Below, one piece after another: positions 1 to 8,660 of a stretch of 64,000 bases of DNA. The notes beneath the pieces are model-generated. The model saw only the letters and a program-made list of their open reading frames with translations. It had not been told where the DNA came from and did no database searches. The translations under genes and the position numbers were made by a program. The stretch's first letter is position 1. Each line of letters opens with the position of its first letter. Origin of the DNA: JAHEJA01 sp965657215 (GTDB lineage Bacteria > Pseudomonadota > Alphaproteobacteria > Rhodobacterales > Rhodobacteraceae); the NCBI GenBank assembly GCA_965657215.1, contig CBFHNR010000007.1, positions 68,970 through 132,969 of the forward strand, read 5' to 3'.

Positions 1-117
1 CTGTTTTGCAGGGATAGACGCCGCAAGCATGACAGGATCAATCCCTGCACGATAGCCAGATTTGGGTTGGCGGACCAAGAGGCGGCCCCCCAGAAATTTA
101 TCTAATGTTGTTTCCAT
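1..117 (-). CDS. tRNA1(Val) (adenine-N6)-methyltransferase family, N-terminal fragment
   Basis: Only the first 39 codons lie in the window; the gene runs off the left edge. The translation begins METTLDKFLGGRLLVRQP and continues with SGYRAGIDPVMLAASIP, which is the characteristic start of the TrmN6/YfiC class of SAM-dependent methyltransferases (the G-x-R-x-G-x-D-P-V-L-L motif precedes the SAM-binding loop). The family methylates N6 of an adenine in the anticodon loop of tRNA1(Val). The ATG at 115-117 overlaps the TGA of the upstream DUF2007 gene by one base, so the two are probably co-translated. The catalytic NPPY motif lies outside the window, so the assignment rests on the N-terminus alone. 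Confidence 0.75.
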   Translation of the reverse strand, partial: METTLDKFLGGRLLVRQPKSGYRAGIDPVMLAASIPAKQ

Positions 118-332
118 CAAAACGAACCAGTGATGCCTTGATCCTCTAATAAATCAACAGCATCGTCCCATTGGCTTTCGACAACCATGACACGACGCGG
201 CAAAATGCCAATTGACCCTTCTAACGTACTCGTATTTACGTCTAGCTCAAAGGTCGCTATACCCACATCGTCTAAGATCGTCTTAACATAAGAGACCAGT
301 ACGATATCGTTCGTTCGCAAAAGTTCTTTCAT
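117..332 (-). CDS. DUF2007 family protein (putative signal-transducing protein)
   Basis: A 71-residue acidic protein beginning MKELLRTNDIVLVSYVKTIL. The pattern of an N-terminal helix (T-N-D-I-V-L-V-S-Y-V-K-T-I-L) followed by a PRRVMVVESQWDDAVDLL segment matches the small DUF2007 family, whose biochemical role is not established despite the label putative signal-transducing protein. It lies directly upstream of the methyltransferase with a 1-nt stop/start overlap, and divergently from the prenyl synthase, an order I know from other Rhodobacteraceae. No signal peptide or membrane segment is visible. Function should be treated as unknown. Confidence 0.8.
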   Translation of the reverse strand: MKELLRTNDIVLVSYVKTILDDVGIATFELDVNTSTLEGSIGILPRRVMVVESQWDDAVDLLEDQGITGSF

Positions 333-390
333 GGTATAGATTTAGGATTACCGGACGATAAAGTCGATACCGTTCTGAGGAGCAAAAGCC

Positions 391-1386
391 GTGACGGAAG
401 TTTTGGATAAACCACACAACCTATTAGCGGACAAACTCGCTCCGCAGATGCAGGCTGTGAACGACCTTATTCGGGACCGTATGGCATCCAAACATGCACC
501 TCGCATTCCTGAAGTAACAGCACATTTGGTTGATGCAGGCGGCAAACGGCTTCGGCCCTTGCTGACCATCGCAGCTGCAGAGCTCTGTGGATACACGGGT
601 CCCTATCATGTCCATTTGGCGGCGACTGTTGAATTCATTCACACCGCAACATTGTTGCATGATGATGTCGTCGATGAAAGCCAACAAAGACGCGGCCGCG
701 CGACTGCAAATCTTTTGTGGGACAATAAATCCTCAATTCTCGTTGGGGATTACCTCTTTTCCCGCGCGTTCCAATTGATGGTCGAACCCGGCTCGCTTCG
801 GGTACTAGATATTTTGTCCACTGCATCCGCCACGATTGCCGAAGGCGAAGTTCTCCAATTAACGGCCTCACGAGATATCACGACCTGTGAGGAAACTTAT
901 TTACAGGTCGTTCGTGGCAAAACGGCGGCCCTGTTTTCAGCAGCGACTGAGGTGGGTGGTGTTATTGCGGGGGCGGATGCACGGCATACGCAGGCGCTCT
1001 TTGATTATGGCGATGCCCTCGGTGTCGCGTTCCAGATCGTTGACGATTTGTTAGATGTTGTCGGCGACAGCAAATCGACAGGCAAAAATATTGGCGATGA
1101 TTTCCGCGAACGCAAGCTAACGCTTCCTTTGATCAAGGCCATCGCCGCAGGGGATGAACATGAGCGCGTCTTTTGGAAACGGACTATCGAAAAAGGCGAC
1201 CAACACGAGGGCGACCTTGATCATGCGATCAACCTGATGAAAAACCACGGTGCGATCGAGGCGACCCGCCAAGATGCACTAATGTGGGCTCAAAAAGCGC
1301 AGGTTGCTATTCGCACCCTTCCTGAGCATCCATTACGGAATATCTTGGATGATCTCGCGCTTTATGTGGTTGAGCGCATCAAATAA
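391..1386 (+). CDS. Long-chain all-trans polyprenyl diphosphate synthase (ubiquinone side chain)
   Basis: Condenses isopentenyl diphosphate onto allylic diphosphates to make the C45-C50 tail of ubiquinone. Visible motifs are GGKRLRP (about residues 50-56), the first aspartate-rich motif DDVVD (91-95) and the second DDLLD (218-222), with the conserved K and R residues after each. The residue five positions before the first DDxxD is Ala, a small residue that in this family permits long products. At 331 residues it has normal family length. The start is GTG at 391, preceded by CTGAGGAG. Its 3' end overlaps the convergent ispE by 8 nt. Octaprenyl versus decaprenyl specificity cannot be told from sequence. 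Confidence 0.92.
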   Translation: MTEVLDKPHNLLADKLAPQMQAVNDLIRDRMASKHAPRIPEVTAHLVDAGGKRLRPLLTIAAAELCGYTGPYHVHLAATVEFIHTATLLHDDVVDESQQRRGRATANLLWDNKSSILVGDYLFSRAFQLMVEPGSLRVLDILSTASATIAEGEVLQLTASRDITTCEETYLQVVRGKTAALFSAATEVGGVIAGADARHTQALFDYGDALGVAFQIVDDLLDVVGDSKSTGKNIGDDFRERKLTLPLIKAIAAGDEHERVFWKRTIEKGDQHEGDLDHAINLMKNHGAIEATRQDALMWAQKAQVAIRTLPEHPLRNILDDLALYVVERIK

Positions 1387-2224
1387 AGCTTTGGAAACAG
1401 GTGTGCCCCTTGGCGACCCACCAATTTGGATGCTTTGACTGTATGTCATGGGCCAAACGCGTGGCGTCATCTGCATCTTTCATGATGGCAAAACAGGTGG
1501 CACCAGATCCGGACATCCGGGCCAAAAGCGTGCCCTCATCTGCCTCAAGACCCGTCAGGACATCTGCGATCACAGGTTCCAGCTCTATCGCAGGGTCTTG
1601 TAGATCATTACGCTGATCCCTGAGCCAATCCAACCAATGTGCGCCCATCAGATCAGGCATGACGCTCATTGGTGAGTTTTGCTTGCTCGCTAAAGCATTG
1701 AAGACAGCGGGGGTTGAGACCTCAACACGCGGATTAACGAGTAGAATGGAAAAGTCTGGGGGTGCACAAATGGGATCAAGCTTATCCCCGATGCCCTGCA
1801 TGCGGGTTAAAAACGGCGACATGCAAACAGGGATATCCGCCCCCAAGACGCTGAGATCACGGACAGAGGGCATGGGAATATCCCACAAACGAGACAAAGC
1901 CCGAATTGTTGCCGCCGCATCAGACGACCCTCCACCGATCCCAGAGGCAGGCGGCAAATTCTTTTCCAATGTAATCTGTGCGCCGCGCGTATCCGACAAC
2001 ATGCGGGCCGCACGCATGACCAAATTCGACCCATCGCTTGGAACACCCTCTGCGAAAGGGCCGCGCACAGTTAGCGTTAGATCATCCGCCTCTTGAACAG
2101 TGATATGATCCCCGACATCTACCATCACCACCATAGAATCCAATTGGTGATAGCCATTTGCAGTCATCCCCGTCACATGAAGTGAGAGGTTCACCTTAGC
2201 CGGAGCGAATGTCTTAATCGTCAT
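1379..2224 (-). CDS. ispE: 4-diphosphocytidyl-2-C-methyl-D-erythritol kinase
   Basis: GHMP-family kinase that phosphorylates CDP-methylerythritol in the non-mevalonate (MEP) isoprenoid pathway. I see the N-terminal APAKVNLSLHV with the conserved Lys and Asn (residues 8-18), the ATP-binding loop PPASGIGGGSSDAA (91-104) and LGADIPVC, whose Asp (about 130) is the expected catalytic base. The frame stays open 57 nt further upstream, but ATG 2222-2224 gives the canonical MTIKTFAPAKVN start and a 281-residue product of normal length. The start overlaps the end of the TPR gene by 11 nt. Its MEP-pathway product ultimately feeds the prenyl synthase encoded convergently next to it. Confidence 0.93.
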   Translation of the reverse strand: MTIKTFAPAKVNLSLHVTGMTANGYHQLDSMVVMVDVGDHITVQEADDLTLTVRGPFAEGVPSDGSNLVMRAARMLSDTRGAQITLEKNLPPASGIGGGSSDAAATIRALSRLWDIPMPSVRDLSVLGADIPVCMSPFLTRMQGIGDKLDPICAPPDFSILLVNPRVEVSTPAVFNALASKQNSPMSVMPDLMGAHWLDWLRDQRNDLQDPAIELEPVIADVLTGLEADEGTLLARMSGSGATCFAIMKDADDATRLAHDIQSKHPNWWVAKGHTCFQSFI

Positions 2225-3908
2225 TTTGAACCAATGACAAAGGCTCTGCACCTTCTTCGGCCAAAACCGCATCCAAACCAACGTCTAACTTGCGACGAAT
2301 GCGCTCTGCTTCTTTGTCTACGGGGTCAAAGGACAAGGCCCTCTGCCATTGAAACTGAGCCTCAAGCTTGCGACCAACGGCCCAATAGGCATCACCCAAG
2401 TGATCGTTCACAATCGGATCAATCGACATCAGTTCGGCCGCTCGTTCCAAATAGGGAACCGCCTCATTGTATTTTCCCAGACGGAACAAAACCCAGCCCA
2501 GACTGTCAATAATATAACCACTGTCAGGGCTCAGATCGACGGCTGTTTCGATCATCTCTTGGGCTTCTTTTAGATTGATGCGTTTTTCAACCATTGAATA
2601 CCCAAGATAATTTAGAACCTGTGGTTGATTTGGCGCCAACTCCAATGCGCGCCTAAAATCTGCCTCTGCAGGATCCCAAAGATCCAGCCTTTCATAGGCA
2701 ATGGCACGACCATAGACAGTAAACCACTGTGATCTTTCAGGGGTTTCAAACAAGGCGATGGCTTTGTCATAGGCATCAATGGCCGCTTCAAATTGTTCTT
2801 CTCGGCGCAGCACGTTCCCTAAACTGGTGTGAACGTCTGAAATATCAGCATGTGTCCGTGCAAGTTGACTTAGGGCTTCTATCGCCCCATCCACATTGCC
2901 AGATTTGCGCAACGTCTCGGCCCGACCCATTTCCGCCACGTGATAAATAGGGCTGTCTTGGGGTATTTTGCGATACACTTGTGTTGCGAGTTTGTATTGC
3001 TCAAGACGGTCCAGAATTTTTGCGTTCAGTAGGATAACATCAATATGATCTGGGCTGAGGTATTCAGCCAACCTGCCATAGACCAAGGTATATTCGTCAT
3101 CTGCCTCCGTGCTCAGAACATCTGCTATGGCAAAAAACACTTCGGCAATTCCCAAAGATGCCGAATTAATGGGAAAAGCAGTATCGCCCTCTTCGTCGAT
3201 TAGCCGCCGCAGTGCTGCGAGCTCAGGATCCATATCACCTTTGAACAACGCGTCCATATAGGTTGCGGCTTTGGCGTAATCTTGTAACTGGATCATCCCT
3301 TTGATCCGCAAAATAACGGCACGGCGTGTCATTTGAGTGGGGTCATTTTCCACACTCGCAAAATGGCCCTCTGCCGCCGTATACTCCCCTACGGAGGCGA
3401 GCATGACCGCTTTGTGATAGGCTGCAAATCCCGCCAAACCCGGCTCTTGGCCCAAGGCATCAAATGACGCGCTTGCGGCTTGGACATCACCCGCACCAGC
3501 AAAGGCCCACCCTTTGATAAGCCCATCAACTAGGTGCCCGATCCCTTGGTTGTTTTCGATGCGATCAGAAATTTGGTCAAATCGACCTTGCTTTGCCAAC
3601 TCAGCGATTATCGCCATATTTGCAAATTGGCTTTCAAATCCGTCGGCGGTGAATTTGTCAGCAATGGTTTTGGCTCTGTCGATCTGACCCAAAGCAATAT
3701 GAGCAAAAATCAAACGTTCAAAGGTTTGTGGATTGCTCTGATCCAAGGCCAGAGCGCGCGTGTAATATTGGGCAGCGCTTTGAAAATCGCTTTGTTGGGT
3801 CGCAATTTTGCCCGCCAAATAGGCTCCTGCGGCGCCACCTGCATTACTCGGCACCGTGGACAGCGTGAACAAACATGCGGCAGACATAGCAATAATAGAC
3901 AAGCGCAT
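2214..3908 (-). CDS. Exported tetratricopeptide-repeat protein
   Basis: A 564-residue protein with a Sec signal peptide (MRLSIIAMSAACLFTLSTVPSNAGG, cleavage likely after Ala-23 or so) followed almost entirely by TPR helices. Clear repeat signatures include DFQSAAQYYTRALALDQSNP near the N-terminus and AEADFRRALELAPNQPQVLNYLGYS near residue 430, then several more up to the C-terminus. TPR arrays bind partner proteins; this one is predicted periplasmic, and the specific partner is unknown. It sits between etf-QO and ispE, with a terminator just upstream separating it from etf-QO, so it probably has its own promoter and is co-transcribed with ispE through the 11-nt overlap. Confidence 0.82.
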   Translation of the reverse strand: MRLSIIAMSAACLFTLSTVPSNAGGAAGAYLAGKIATQQSDFQSAAQYYTRALALDQSNPQTFERLIFAHIALGQIDRAKTIADKFTADGFESQFANMAIIAELAKQGRFDQISDRIENNQGIGHLVDGLIKGWAFAGAGDVQAASASFDALGQEPGLAGFAAYHKAVMLASVGEYTAAEGHFASVENDPTQMTRRAVILRIKGMIQLQDYAKAATYMDALFKGDMDPELAALRRLIDEEGDTAFPINSASLGIAEVFFAIADVLSTEADDEYTLVYGRLAEYLSPDHIDVILLNAKILDRLEQYKLATQVYRKIPQDSPIYHVAEMGRAETLRKSGNVDGAIEALSQLARTHADISDVHTSLGNVLRREEQFEAAIDAYDKAIALFETPERSQWFTVYGRAIAYERLDLWDPAEADFRRALELAPNQPQVLNYLGYSMVEKRINLKEAQEMIETAVDLSPDSGYIIDSLGWVLFRLGKYNEAVPYLERAAELMSIDPIVNDHLGDAYWAVGRKLEAQFQWQRALSFDPVDKEAERIRRKLDVGLDAVLAEEGAEPLSLVQNDD

Positions 3909-3976
3909 GGCGAGACCCTTTCAAAACGATACAATAAACTTAGTACGGGATAAGGGGACTAGCAACTGGCAGCGCA

Positions 3977-4006
3977 ATAAAAAAGGGCGGCTTATGATGC
4001 CGCCCT
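3977..4006 (-). terminator. Rho-independent terminator of the ETF-QO gene
   Basis: An 8-bp perfect GC-rich stem (AGGGCGGC at 3984-3991 and GCCGCCCT at 3999-4006) with a 7-nt loop lies five bases past the ETF-QO stop. On the minus strand the stem is followed by TTTTTATT, giving the hairpin plus U-run of an intrinsic terminator. Confidence 0.85.
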
Positions 4007-4011
4007 GTCGA

Positions 4012-5661
4012 TTACATATTTGGATAGTTCGGACCATCGCCACCTTGAGGCGTGACCCAATTGATGTTTTGGCTTGGATCTTTGATATCGCATGTCTTGC
4101 AATGCACACAGTTTTGAAAATTCACAACAAAGCGTGGATCGCTGCCCTCTTCTTCGACGACTTCGTAAACACCCGCAGGACAATACCGCTGCGCAGGCTC
4201 TGCATATTTCGGCAGGTTCACCGAAATCGGGATTGATGGATCCTTAAGCTGCAAGTGGCACGGCTGCGCCTCTTCGTGGTTTGTCATTGCAAAGGACACA
4301 TTGGTCAAGCGATCAAAGCTGAGTGTGCCATCAGGTTTTGGATAGTCAATTTCAGCATGCTTAGAGGCGTCTTCTAAAGACTCCGCATCGTTCTTGCCAT
4401 GTTTGACGGTCCCAAAGAGTGAAAAGCCCAAAGTGTTCGTCCACATATCCAAGCCGCCCAAAACGAGCGAGGGAATGAGACCCCACTTGGACCACATAGG
4501 TTTAACATTCCGCACCTTTTTGAGGTCTTTGCCGATTGCGCCTGTGCGCACTTCGGTTTCATAGGCCGTCAATTCATCGGATGCACGACCCTCTTGGATG
4601 GCGTCATATGCCGCTTCTGCAACAGCTTTGCCAGACAGCATCGCGTTGTGGTTTCCCTTGATCCGCGGAACGTTGACCATACCAACAGAGCACCCCAACA
4701 GTGCCACACCAGGGGCAACCATTTTCGGCATAGACTGATATCCGCCTTCTGTGATCGCGCGCGCGCCATAGGCCACCCGCTTGCCACCTTTTAGGAGATC
4801 AGCAACCATTGGATGATGCTTAAAGCGTTGGAACTCCATGTATGGAAACAGATGCGGGTTTTTATAGTTTAAGTGGACCACAAACCCGACATACACTTGG
4901 TTGTTATCGAGGTGATAAATAAACGATCCACCGCCTGCATTGCCACCCAAAGGCCACCCCATCGTGTGGGTCACTGTGCCCTCTTTGTGTTTCGCGGGAT
5001 CAATTTCCCAAATCTCTTTCATACCAAGACCAAATTTCTGAGGCTCTTTTCCTTGGGCAAGATCAAATTTTTCTATGACTTCTTTGGACAAGGATCCGCG
5101 CACGCCCTCAGACAAGAAGACGTATTTACCATGAAGCTCCATCCCCGGCTCTGTGTCGGGACCAATTGTGCCGTCTTGTTCCAAACCAAAGACACCCGCA
5201 ACCACGCCTTTGACTTCGCCATTCTCACCGTAGACGATTTCTGAACAGGCCATGCCTGGGAATATTTCCACACCAAGCGCTTCGGCTTGTTCGCCCATCC
5301 AACGACAGACATTCGCCATTGAAACGATATAGTTGCCGTGATTGTTCATCAAAGGCGGCATTGGGAAATTCGGGATACGAATTTTCCCCGCTTCCCCCAT
5401 CAAATAAAAATTATCCTCTTTGACCGGAACCGTGAGCGGAGCGCCCTTTTCTTTCCAATCAGGAATGAGTTCATCCAATCCGCACGGATCCAAAACAGCG
5501 CCTGACAAGATATGCGCCCCAACTTCGGATCCTTTTTCAAGAACAACAACGTTTAAATCAGCATCCAATTGTTTGAGACGGATCGCAGCAGATAATCCCG
5601 CAGGGCCGGCCCCAACGATCACTACATCATATTCCATTGCCTCACGTTCAATCGCAGTCAT
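4012..5661 (-). CDS. Electron transfer flavoprotein-ubiquinone oxidoreductase (ETF-QO)
   Basis: Inner-membrane-associated flavo-iron-sulfur enzyme that passes electrons from reduced ETF (from acyl-CoA and sarcosine-type dehydrogenases) to ubiquinone. The N-terminus has the dinucleotide-binding loop VVIVGAGPAGLSAA (about residues 13-26) with the acidic end of the second strand at VVVLEKG. The C-terminus carries the 4Fe-4S ligands: a CPAGVYE cysteine, then CVHCKTCDIKDP. Length (549) matches alphaproteobacterial and mitochondrial ETF-QO. It is followed by a strong terminator. In context it would serve the acyl-CoA dehydrogenase at 13.5-15.2 kb, although ETF subunits themselves are not in the window. 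Confidence 0.95.
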   Translation of the reverse strand: MTAIEREAMEYDVVIVGAGPAGLSAAIRLKQLDADLNVVVLEKGSEVGAHILSGAVLDPCGLDELIPDWKEKGAPLTVPVKEDNFYLMGEAGKIRIPNFPMPPLMNNHGNYIVSMANVCRWMGEQAEALGVEIFPGMACSEIVYGENGEVKGVVAGVFGLEQDGTIGPDTEPGMELHGKYVFLSEGVRGSLSKEVIEKFDLAQGKEPQKFGLGMKEIWEIDPAKHKEGTVTHTMGWPLGGNAGGGSFIYHLDNNQVYVGFVVHLNYKNPHLFPYMEFQRFKHHPMVADLLKGGKRVAYGARAITEGGYQSMPKMVAPGVALLGCSVGMVNVPRIKGNHNAMLSGKAVAEAAYDAIQEGRASDELTAYETEVRTGAIGKDLKKVRNVKPMWSKWGLIPSLVLGGLDMWTNTLGFSLFGTVKHGKNDAESLEDASKHAEIDYPKPDGTLSFDRLTNVSFAMTNHEEAQPCHLQLKDPSIPISVNLPKYAEPAQRYCPAGVYEVVEEEGSDPRFVVNFQNCVHCKTCDIKDPSQNINWVTPQGGDGPNYPNM

Positions 5662-5927
5662 AAGTGGCCCTCCTTAGCGTCACACGCGTAATATTATTTC
5701 AACAATGGTTAGCTTGGGGGTTGAGTGAAGGTCAATGTTTTGGCGGCAATAAATTGTCCCATTGCGGCATTGCTACGCATTTTTTTTGAGGAAACGTAGC
5801 GTTACCCTCTTGTGAGATCACAGAATTAGATTGTTTATCGTGGATTGCGCAGACCCCCTTGCTCAGATAACACTGATGGTTAAATATATTCTGCAATCAA
5901 ACGTGACATAAGAACAGCGATACGAAC

Positions 5928-6398
5928 ATGGAAAAAATCCCAATGACCCGCGCGGGCTTTACCGCGCTAGAGGTAGAGTTAAAGCAATTAAAATCAGTTG
6001 AGCGGCCTGCAATCATCAAAGCCATTGCCGAGGCACGCGAACACGGCGATCTGTCTGAAAACGCAGAATACCATTCCGCGCGCGAAAAACAGAGCTTTAT
6101 CGAGGGACGTGTCAAAGAAATCGAGAGCATTTTGTCATTGGCCGAAGTTATTGATCCAGCGACGCTGTCCGGCTCTGTTAAATTCGGTGCAAAGGTCCAA
6201 GTCGTTGACGAAGACACCGACGAAGAAAAAGCATGGCAAATTGTCGGCGAGCATGAAGCAAACATCGAAAAAGGATTGTTGAACATTAAATCGCCCATCG
6301 CACGTGCCCTCATCGGCAAAGATATCGGCGATAGTGTCGAGGTTCGCACACCGGGTGGTGACAAGTCCTACGAAATTCTAGACATATCCTACAGCTAA
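5928..6398 (+). CDS. greA: Transcription elongation factor GreA
   Basis: Rescues backtracked RNA polymerase by stimulating transcript cleavage through the secondary channel. The 156-residue product has the usual two parts: an N-terminal coiled coil (MTRAGFTALEVELKQLKSVERPAII and following) with the acidic tip GDLSENAEYH around residues 41-50, whose Asp and Glu coordinate the catalytic Mg ion, and a C-terminal FKBP-like domain with SPIARALIGKDIGDSVEVRTPGG. It follows a 266-bp spacer shared with the divergent ETF-QO gene, where its promoter must lie. A membrane protein gene starts 7 bp downstream, suggesting an operon. Confidence 0.96.
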   Translation: MEKIPMTRAGFTALEVELKQLKSVERPAIIKAIAEAREHGDLSENAEYHSAREKQSFIEGRVKEIESILSLAEVIDPATLSGSVKFGAKVQVVDEDTDEEKAWQIVGEHEANIEKGLLNIKSPIARALIGKDIGDSVEVRTPGGDKSYEILDISYS

Positions 6399-6405
6399 CA
6401 CGCGG

Positions 6406-7407
6406 ATGACCAAACCAAAGCGGATCGCGCCAACACCAGAGGGGATTTACAACACCCAAACCACACCAGCCAATTCAAGGCTAGAGTGGCTGGGTGTTGC
6501 ATTGGCTATCCTTTGGATGGGGGTTGCGGCCTATGTGTCTATGACCGCGGACGCCGCAAGCTCGACGCTCTTTATCGCATTTGTTGGCTCGCTTATGGTC
6601 TGTATGCCAATCGCGATGATCTGGGTCGCAATCGTGGTTATACGATCCTCTCAACGCATGAGAGCGGATAACGAGAAATTGCATTTGGCAATCGATGCCT
6701 TGCGAAAAGCCTATATTGAACAAAGCAAATTGGTCGGTAAACCCGCGTCTGACACGACGATTGGACGCAAGCTCGATGCAATTGCTGCCGCTCAGCGCAA
6801 GACAGAAACCGCATTGACGATGTTCACATCCACACGCGTTGCTGAGGCCCAAAATGCCTCTGCGGCACAGGTGGAAACGGGACAAGATGATCAACCCGCT
6901 CTTGCTCTCGGCACTCAGGCAGAAGAGCTTGCACCGCCCCTAAGCAACGAAGATTTCGTGCGCGCGCTCAATTTCCCCGAGACGGCGCAAGATGAAAAAG
7001 GATTTGCCTCTCTTCGTCGTGCTTTGAAAGATCGCAAAACCTCACAGCTTATCCAAGCCGCACAAGATATCCTTACCTTGCTGAGCCAAGACGGTATTTA
7101 TATGGACGACATGCGCCCAGATTTGGCGCGTCCTGAAATTTGGCGCCGTTTTGCCAAAGGGGAACGTGGGAAAACTATTTCCGTATTGGGTGCAATCCGC
7201 GATCGGTCATCTTTGGCCTTGACCTCTGGCCGAATGAAGCAAGACGTCATCTTTAGGGATGCAACACATCATTTCTTGCGCCTGTTTGACAAAGGGTTTT
7301 CCCAGTTTGAGGAAACCGCAAGCGACGCTGAAATCTCGGCTCTGTCCGAAACGCGAACAGCACGAGCCTTTATGCTCTTGGGTCGTGTCGCAGGAACCTT
7401 TGATTAA
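6406..7407 (+). CDS. Conserved membrane protein of unknown function downstream of greA
   Basis: A 333-residue protein I do not recognise by domain. Two hydrophobic stretches, about residues 29-48 (LEWLGVALAILWMGVAAYV) and 54-81 (STLFIAFVGSLMVCMPIAM), form a hairpin anchor. After this comes a basic/helical segment (about 85-140) that looks coiled-coil-like, a Gln/Ala-rich linker (about 145-175) and a mostly helical soluble C-terminal half starting at NEDFVRALNFPETAQDEKGF. It begins 7 bp after greA, so it is probably co-transcribed. Its TAA shares the tetramer TTAA with the stop codon of the convergent moeA gene. Function unknown. Confidence 0.7.
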   Translation: MTKPKRIAPTPEGIYNTQTTPANSRLEWLGVALAILWMGVAAYVSMTADAASSTLFIAFVGSLMVCMPIAMIWVAIVVIRSSQRMRADNEKLHLAIDALRKAYIEQSKLVGKPASDTTIGRKLDAIAAAQRKTETALTMFTSTRVAEAQNASAAQVETGQDDQPALALGTQAEELAPPLSNEDFVRALNFPETAQDEKGFASLRRALKDRKTSQLIQAAQDILTLLSQDGIYMDDMRPDLARPEIWRRFAKGERGKTISVLGAIRDRSSLALTSGRMKQDVIFRDATHHFLRLFDKGFSQFEETASDAEISALSETRTARAFMLLGRVAGTFD

Positions 7408-8660
7408 TCAAACGCGCTAAACGGGATATATCGCACCATATCCCCTGTTTGAATTGTCTGCGCCTCATCTGAGAGCTCCACAAATCCCGTGGCCCAACTG
7501 AGACCGCTCACGCGTCCAGAGCCTTCGGATTTAAAAACCTCGACTGCGCCGTCATTCATCCTTGCTCTTAAAAATTCTCGACGCCCTGCTTTTTTAGATT
7601 TCTCAAAGGCCGCGGGCACAAGGAACCCTTGCGGCTCTTGCCATGCGCCGCCTGCCAGAACGGACATAGCAGGACGCGCAAATATCAATGTACAAGTCAG
7701 GGCCGCGACAGGATTACCAGGAAGCCCAAAGACAGGCACCCCCTGCCACATACCAAGCGCAAGAGGCCGTCCCGGTTTTACGGCGATCCGCCACATCGCC
7801 ATTGACCCTGTGTCCTTTAGCAAAGCCGAGAGGTGATCTTCATCCCCAGAAGAGGCGCCACCTGACGTCAATATGACATCACATGTTTGGCTTGCATGGT
7901 CTAATTTATCGCTCAACGCTGGACGATCATCCCCAACAATGCCGAGATCAACAGGTACAAATCCAAACTGTGCAATCAAAGCCAAGAGCATGGGTCGATT
8001 GGCATCAAATATCTGCCCCTCCAGAGGCACATCCGACGTTTGGCAAATCTCATCCCCTGTTGAGAGAACGCCAACGCGCAAGGCCTTGAATACAGGCACC
8101 TCCGCCGCACCCACAGAGGACAGCAGAGCCAAGTCAGCAGATGTCAGGCGTCGGCCTTTGGGTAAAATGATATCCCCTTCGGCAATATCTTCTCCAGCTT
8201 GACGGGTGTTCGCCCTTGTTTTCAATGGTCCGTTGAACGCAATTTGCGTCCCATCGGTAGACACATCTTCTTGCAACACAACAGTATCAACACCCTCGGG
8301 GAGCTTGGCTCCTGTCAGGATGCGAATGGCATGCCCGATCGGGACTGTTCCTGTGAATGGCTCACCTGCGGCCGCACGCCCTGTGACCAAAGTCAAATGG
8401 ACAGGACCAGATCCGGCAGCGTGCTCCCCCGCAAACCCATATCCATCCACAGCCGTATTTGCATGAGGTGGGCTAGATCGACAGGCCGTAATATCACCTG
8501 CTAAAATGCGCCCTTGTGCCGCCAAAGTTGGACATGTTTCTTCGCCAACAACCGCCGCGATCCGCGATTTCAAATCTGCCAAAGCTTGATCGACGGGAAC
8601 CCAGTCGACACCTGCAGGCAAGGCGAAACAATCATTTCGAAGCGGTGGCGGTTTGATCAT
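7404..8660 (-). CDS. moeA: Molybdopterin molybdenumtransferase MoeA
   Basis: Inserts molybdate into adenylylated molybdopterin to form molybdenum cofactor. I see the MoeA signature segments: CRSSPPHANTAVDGYGF near the N-terminus (the conserved N-x-A-x-D-G-Y/F), the IRILTGAKLPEGVDTVVLQED substrate region, STGDEI, and the MogA/MoeA-fold motif GGASSGDEDH followed by KPGRPLALGMW and FGLPGNPVA. The open frame extends 12 codons upstream, but ATG 8658-8660 forms an ATGA overlap with the stop of the preceding gene, as elsewhere in this operon, and gives 418 residues, normal for MoeA. It is the last gene of the fdhD-mobA-mobB operon. Confidence 0.93.
   Translation of the reverse strand: MIKPPPLRNDCFALPAGVDWVPVDQALADLKSRIAAVVGEETCPTLAAQGRILAGDITACRSSPPHANTAVDGYGFAGEHAAGSGPVHLTLVTGRAAAGEPFTGTVPIGHAIRILTGAKLPEGVDTVVLQEDVSTDGTQIAFNGPLKTRANTRQAGEDIAEGDIILPKGRRLTSADLALLSSVGAAEVPVFKALRVGVLSTGDEICQTSDVPLEGQIFDANRPMLLALIAQFGFVPVDLGIVGDDRPALSDKLDHASQTCDVILTSGGASSGDEDHLSALLKDTGSMAMWRIAVKPGRPLALGMWQGVPVFGLPGNPVAALTCTLIFARPAMSVLAGGAWQEPQGFLVPAAFEKSKKAGRREFLRARMNDGAVEVFKSEGSGRVSGLSWATGFVELSDEAQTIQTGDMVRYIPFSAFD

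Noticed and set aside
5771..5801. GCTACG / CGTAGC inverted repeat before greA
   Set aside because: Six bp arms with a 17-nt loop containing a T-run; too weak to call a terminator or operator.
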